The notes beneath the pieces are model-generated. The model worked only from the letters and a program-made list of their open reading frames with translations. It was not told the DNA's origin and searched no databases. DNA of 32,164 nt from a bacterium (lineage in GTDB: Bacteria; UBP14; UBA6098), in assembly GCA_003645085.1 (NCBI GenBank), contig QNEE01000008.1, positions 1 through 32,164 on the forward strand, written 5' to 3'. The position numbers were made by a program, and so were the translations under genes. Of the stretch, positions 28,077 to 32,164 are shown piece after piece (positions within the stretch are counted from its first letter, which is position 1; every line of letters begins with the position of its first letter).

Positions 28077-28176
28077 CGTAATTAAAAACCCCCATAAAAA
28101 ACGATAAGGACTTAATACAAAATGTCAAGTTATTTTTACATCCCATTAGAATAACTTCTCTCATTGTTCCGCTGAA

Positions 28177-28278
28177 GGCTGTCACGCTCCGTGCTACGCC
28201 CTCATAAGGTTAATTGAAAACATTAATATCGGGCGCACGGATTCCCTGCGCCACAAAGACACCACTCTCGTGCCAGCC
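28177..28278 (-). repeat. Dispersed structured hairpin repeat, copy 3 (inverted)
   Basis: Reverse complement GGCTGGCACGAGAGTGGTGTCTTTG...TCCGTGCGCCC...GGGCGTAGCACGGAGCGTGACAGCC. Confidence 0.78.
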
Positions 28279-28409
28279 GCTATTTTCATTAACGGCCTTT
28301 TCTGTCGTTTCGGTTAATTTCGATACCGAATTTAGCTTTAGGCTTGCGGCAGGTTTTTTATTCAGTTATAATAAATAATAGTAGTATTTGAATCTTGAAA
28401 GGATTGTTT

Positions 28410-29555
28410 ATGAAAAGGGTAACAATACTGGGCTCGGCGGGTTCGATAGGTCGACAAACGCTGGATGTTATTTCTCGTATGCGGGATGAGTTTTCGGTTT
28501 ATGGGCTTGCTACATTAAATGAGGTGGAGGTTTTAGTCAGGCAAATCGAGGATTTTAGGCCCGATGTTGTCGCGATAGGCGATAAGAGTATATCGAACGA
28601 ACTCCGTGAGGCACTAAGGGAGAATACACCGGAGATACTGTCGGGAGACGAAGGCGTTATTGAGCTGGCCTCGCGGGAAAACGCCGATATAGTTGTAAAT
28701 GCGATAGTCGGTGCCGCGGCTTTGAAACCGAGTCTCGCTGCGATACGCCCCGGAACACGGCTTTGCAGTGCGAATAAGGAGTCGCTGGTTATCGCGGGGC
28801 ATCTGATTATGCCGAGAGTCGCCGAGGTCGGCGCGGAACTTATACCGATAGATAGCGAACACTCGGCGCTGCTTCAAGCCTCCCTTGCGGGAAGATACGA
28901 CGAAATTAAACGGCTTATTCTAACAGCTTCGGGCGGGCCTTTTCACGGGAAAAATATCGATTTCGAGACCGTTACGGTCAACGACGCCCTGAAACACCCG
29001 AATTGGGCTATGGGCGCAAAAATCACCGTCGATTCTGCGACAATGATGAATAAAGGACTGGAGGTTATCGAAGCACATTGGCTTTTCGATATACCGTCCG
29101 ACCGGATAGATGTGCTTGTCCATCCGGAAAGCATAATTCATAGCATAGTCGAATTTGTGGACGGCTCGCAGATAGCTCAGGCGGGTTTACCGGATATGCG
29201 TCTTCCGATACAATATGCTTTGACCTATCCCGACCGTTTACCGGGCGCGGTGCCGTCGCTTAATCTAGCCGAGGTCGGCCAACTGAATTTCTCGGAGCCG
29301 GATTATCGACGTTTTCCCTGTCTGCTGATTGCGTATGATGCTCTCGATGCCGGCGGTAGCGCGCCGTGTGCAATGAACGCCGCAAACGAAGCAGCGGTGC
29401 GGCTTTTTCTCGAAGGCCAAATATCTTTCGCCGAGATACCACGTCTTTTGAACCGCGCGCTGACAAAACACGCCGTTATCCCCAAACCCACTATCGACGA
29501 TATTTTGGCGATAAATAAAGAGGTTTTCGAGGAAACCGTCCGGTCGGTTGAATGA
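28410..29555 (+). CDS. dxr: 1-deoxy-D-xylulose 5-phosphate reductoisomerase
   Basis: MKRVTILGSAGSIGRQTLDVI; ANKESLVIAGHLI; IPIDSEHSALLQ; LTASGGPF. ATG 28410 preferred over TTG 28395. Confidence 0.95.
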   Translation: MKRVTILGSAGSIGRQTLDVISRMRDEFSVYGLATLNEVEVLVRQIEDFRPDVVAIGDKSISNELREALRENTPEILSGDEGVIELASRENADIVVNAIVGAAALKPSLAAIRPGTRLCSANKESLVIAGHLIMPRVAEVGAELIPIDSEHSALLQASLAGRYDEIKRLILTASGGPFHGKNIDFETVTVNDALKHPNWAMGAKITVDSATMMNKGLEVIEAHWLFDIPSDRIDVLVHPESIIHSIVEFVDGSQIAQAGLPDMRLPIQYALTYPDRLPGAVPSLNLAEVGQLNFSEPDYRRFPCLLIAYDALDAGGSAPCAMNAANEAAVRLFLEGQISFAEIPRLLNRALTKHAVIPKPTIDDILAINKEVFEETVRSVE

Positions 29556-29852
29556 ATTTTTTGCCGAATTCGGCGATAAAATATGGTATTAGTTATAATA
29601 AAATATAAATAAGTAAATGAAATAATCGATAAGATTTATAGGTGTTCTAAACATCATAACTTATTGAGGAACAAATTATTAGAAACTTACCAACAATCGA
29701 TATGGGTATCATTTTTTGAAAAAACGCGTCAACACTAAAGTTCGACGATTGTGATAATATTCACACAAACTTTTTTTGTTCGTTATCCCCTTGAAGTTCA
29801 GACAGATAGGTGCGGAAATGCCGATGTTGATAACTTTTCTCGAAAAAAATTC

Positions 29853-29880
29853 TTGTTTTCTTTCGTAATATAAATATATT
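29853..29880 (+). promoter_or_regulatory. Candidate promoter for large ncRNA
   Basis: TTGTTT (29853-29858), 16-nt spacer, TATATT (29875-29880), just before the structured region. Confidence 0.5.
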
Positions 29881-29885
29881 AACCT

Positions 29886-31279
29886 ATGCCTTCGGGAAGG
29901 TGCTTAAGGCATCTTTGAAAATGGGAACACGAGAAAAGGTTCTTCGGGACCTTTTTAAGGAACCCAAGCCAAAGGTCGCTCGTGGGAGCTGCCCACCGGC
30001 GGCATTGAAAACGGACTAAGGAACCCAGTGCCACAGGGCGGCGTGTAGAAACGCCGCAATCGGTCGACGACGGTTTCGAACCCCTCGCGGGTGCGCAAAG
30101 GGATACCCGATGCGCAAGCAAAATCGAAACAGGAGAAAACCGAGCCCCAAGGTGGACCCGGAATATTCCGCTCGATATAGCGCACTAAAAACGCGCTGGA
30201 AACATCGGAAATCGACGGGAACGCTGTAGCCTTCGGGCTGTCTATCGGGAGAAAAACCCGCGGTGAAAAAGCGGAAACGGAGATTCTGAAATATCGAAAG
30301 GACCCGACACCCGTGCCTTCGGGCACTACGCGAGAAACGCGCCCTTCGGGGTCGTTCGAGGGTAACCTCGAACGGGCAACGCGAGTTTTTCACGGAAAAT
30401 GTCGCCGGGAAGGCGCCAACGCGGCATTTCGGATATAACGTCTTTCGCGCCCTTCGGGGTTCGTTATCGGGAACGGTAACGAGGTAACGCAGAAAACGTA
30501 AAATCCGACCGAACATTCGAAACGAGTTCCGCCTCCTTTAGGGGAGAGAAACCGCCGAAAGGCGGTCGAGGCAACGCGGAATACTCGTAAACCGAGTAAT
30601 CGGAAGCCGCAAAGTTTCACGGTTAACACGCCCTTCGGGGTCGAGTCGACGAAAGAACTCTCGGGCAACGCGAAAAACCGTAAGAAATAAGCGCTTCCCT
30701 GTTCCGAACACGGTAAACGCGCCTTCGGGTGAAGCTGTCTAAAGGCAGTTTCGGAAACGCGAGAAACCGTAAGCTCGGTAGGTCTAACGCAAGGCACGGA
30801 TGACGCGCCCTTCGGGGTCGAGTCGACGAAAGAACACTCGGGCAACGCGAAAACTCGAAAGCCAAACGGCGGAAACCTGAAAAGCAGGCGGAGCAAGCGC
30901 CTTCGGGTCGGCCGATAGGAATATCGACCGGTTAAAGCTAAACTCCGAACCGCAATTCTGAAAATTCCGGGCGCAAACCGGGAACCGGTCGGGAATCGAA
31001 TCGGGTCGAAATATACTCGACAAGATAACCGAATAGGCCGGCAAGCGAAAAAATCCGCAAACGGCAACGCATTATACAGAATGCGTTTGCAAGCCGGGGT
31101 TACGAAGGAACCGAGCCCTTCGGGGCCTGCGGAGAAATACCGCAGGGGAAACCTCGGAACACGTAGAAACCCGGACCGCTGAAGGATTGTCGGAAATCAA
31201 ACCCCTTCAATCCGGTATATGGCCGAAAAATCCTGCCCACGAGCATTAGAGGGTCGTCTTCGGACGACCCTCTTTTTTT
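29886..31279 (+). ncRNA. Large, highly structured, modular noncoding RNA of unrecognised family
   Basis: No credible CDS; about 12 cUUCGg hairpins, GNRA-type loops, A-rich linkers, repeated three-way-junction modules, terminal intrinsic terminator on the same strand. Confidence 0.8.
31248..31279 (+). terminator. Strong intrinsic terminator ending the ncRNA
   Basis: agagggtcgtc (31248-31258) UUCG gacgaccctct (31263-31273), then a T run. Confidence 0.92.
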
Positions 31280-31463
31280 ATCGCGCGGATTATAAGGATT
31301 GTAAGGATTATAGAAGTAAAAAGAGCGATAGAATAAGAATTTCCCGGAAGCAGGCCATACAAAGAGTAGTTACCCGAAAAAGTGTGGATTACTGGAATTC
31401 GCGATTCGTAGATGATAACTCACAACCTCGGTTGCGGGAGTAGAGATACGACTGCAAATTCAA

Positions 31464-31562
31464 GGCTGGCGCGGGTGTGGAGTGGTGTCCCGGTAGGGGT
31501 TTTTGCGTTCGGAAATAATATATTCCATAACCTTACCGAACATTGCAAAAACCGTGACAGCC
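31464..31562 (+). repeat. Dispersed structured hairpin repeat, copy 4 (divergent, covarying)
   Basis: GGCTGGCGCG...GTGGTGTC...GGTTTTTGC GTTCGG...CCGAAC ATTGCAAAAACCGTGACAGCC. Confidence 0.75.
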
Positions 31563-31653
31563 CGGTTTCCGCTAAGCCAATTAGGAATTCTCGTAGTAGA
31601 TTGCGTTACACGATATGTTTCGTAAATCATAAGGAAACCTTCATAAAAAACCA

Positions 31654-32164
31654 CTAATTATCCGGCAAAAGGCCGATGGTCTCCTTCGCGGTCAAAATCC
31701 GCGCCACGGCTTCTTCGAGACGTTTCCGCGGAATGATGCCGTCACAAACCGCGTTTTCAATTCCTGCAACTACCGCGTGCGCCTCTTCGGGATTCCCAAT
31801 AATAAACGCATCCGCTCCGGCGATGATACTATATATTGCGGCGTTTACAGGATTATCGCCGGCAGCTTTCCACGTGATATCGTCGGAAATAGCTATACCC
31901 GAGAAGCCGAGAGAATCTCTTAAGACGCCGTAAAAAAAAGGTGAATATGGGACAGGCAGCGAATCGATGCCCGGATAAATAAAGTGCCCCATTATGCAGG
32001 CCGCGACACCCGCTACCGCGGCGGAACCGAATGGCACAAGCTCTCTTCCGCGAAGGACGTCGTAGCTCTGTGCAACCACTGCGATAGGCTCGTCGCGATT
32101 TTCAGGCGGGTTATGCCCGGGGAAATGTCTTGCCGCACACAAAACGCCCGCGGATTGTATGCCC
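31654..32164 (-). CDS. GH3 / NagZ-like beta-N-acetylhexosaminidase, 5' truncated by window
   Basis: RHFPGHNPPENRDEPIAV; CIMGHFIYPGID; LRDSLGFSGIAISDDI; GADAFIIGNPEEA. Frame stays open to the window edge. Confidence 0.8.
   Translation of the reverse strand, partial: GIQSAGVLCAARHFPGHNPPENRDEPIAVVAQSYDVLRGRELVPFGSAAVAGVAACIMGHFIYPGIDSLPVPYSPFFYGVLRDSLGFSGIAISDDITWKAAGDNPVNAAIYSIIAGADAFIIGNPEEAHAVVAGIENAVCDGIIPRKRLEEAVARILTAKETIGLLPDN

Noticed and set aside
29879-31067. Minus-strand ORFs (80-225 aa) such as 30390-31067 with repeated FALPE(C/S)SFVDSTPKG
   Set aside because: They are antisense to the repeated UUCG hairpin modules; low-complexity, overlapping in several frames, with no recognisable domain. 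Best explained as artefacts of the structured RNA.
29886-31279. Could be rRNA, RNase P RNA, tmRNA or a group II intron
   Set aside because: None of the signature sequences I know (16S/23S cores, RNase P GAGGAAAGUCC, tmRNA termini, intron GUGYG/domain V with RT ORF) is visible. Needs a cmscan to exclude formally.
1-32164. CRISPR arrays, tRNA genes, prophage
   Set aside because: No regularly spaced direct repeats, no tRNA cloverleaf with a T-loop GGTTCRA consensus, no phage structural genes seen. The 6254-6421 cloverleaf lacks tRNA consensus and is much too long.

Overview
The window looks like a bacterial chromosome segment, possibly from an uncultivated FCB-like lineage; that guess rests only on a T9SS-like C-terminal sorting motif and many secreted or OM proteins. 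Ordinary content: an OmpP1/FadL-like porin, lipoproteins, two PAP2 phosphatases flanking an HD-GYP protein, a C10 peptidase, TPR lipoproteins, a histidine kinase, a PD40-OmpA protein, GT39, hypC, ribD, a molybdenum hydroxylase operon with XdhC and MobA-like maturation genes, dxr, and a GH3/NagZ-like fragment. The most notable content is noncoding: (1) a ~1.4 kb GC-rich, protein-free locus (about 29886-31279) with a candidate promoter, about a dozen cUUCGg tetraloop hairpins, at least seven iterations of one three-way-junction module, and a strong intrinsic terminator, which I read as a large structured ncRNA of a family I do not recognise; (2) a four-copy dispersed hairpin repeat (77-102 bp) whose inner stems change sequence while keeping pairing; (3) a perfectly paired cloverleaf at 6254-6421; (4) REP-like palindromes, one pair inserted in-frame inside a coding sequence. 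I also found CDSs the ATG/TTG-based ORF track missed or misplaced: 1-399, an ATT-start lipoprotein at 21008, and an ATG-less ORF at 10220-10525. All calls are by eye; no database search was possible.
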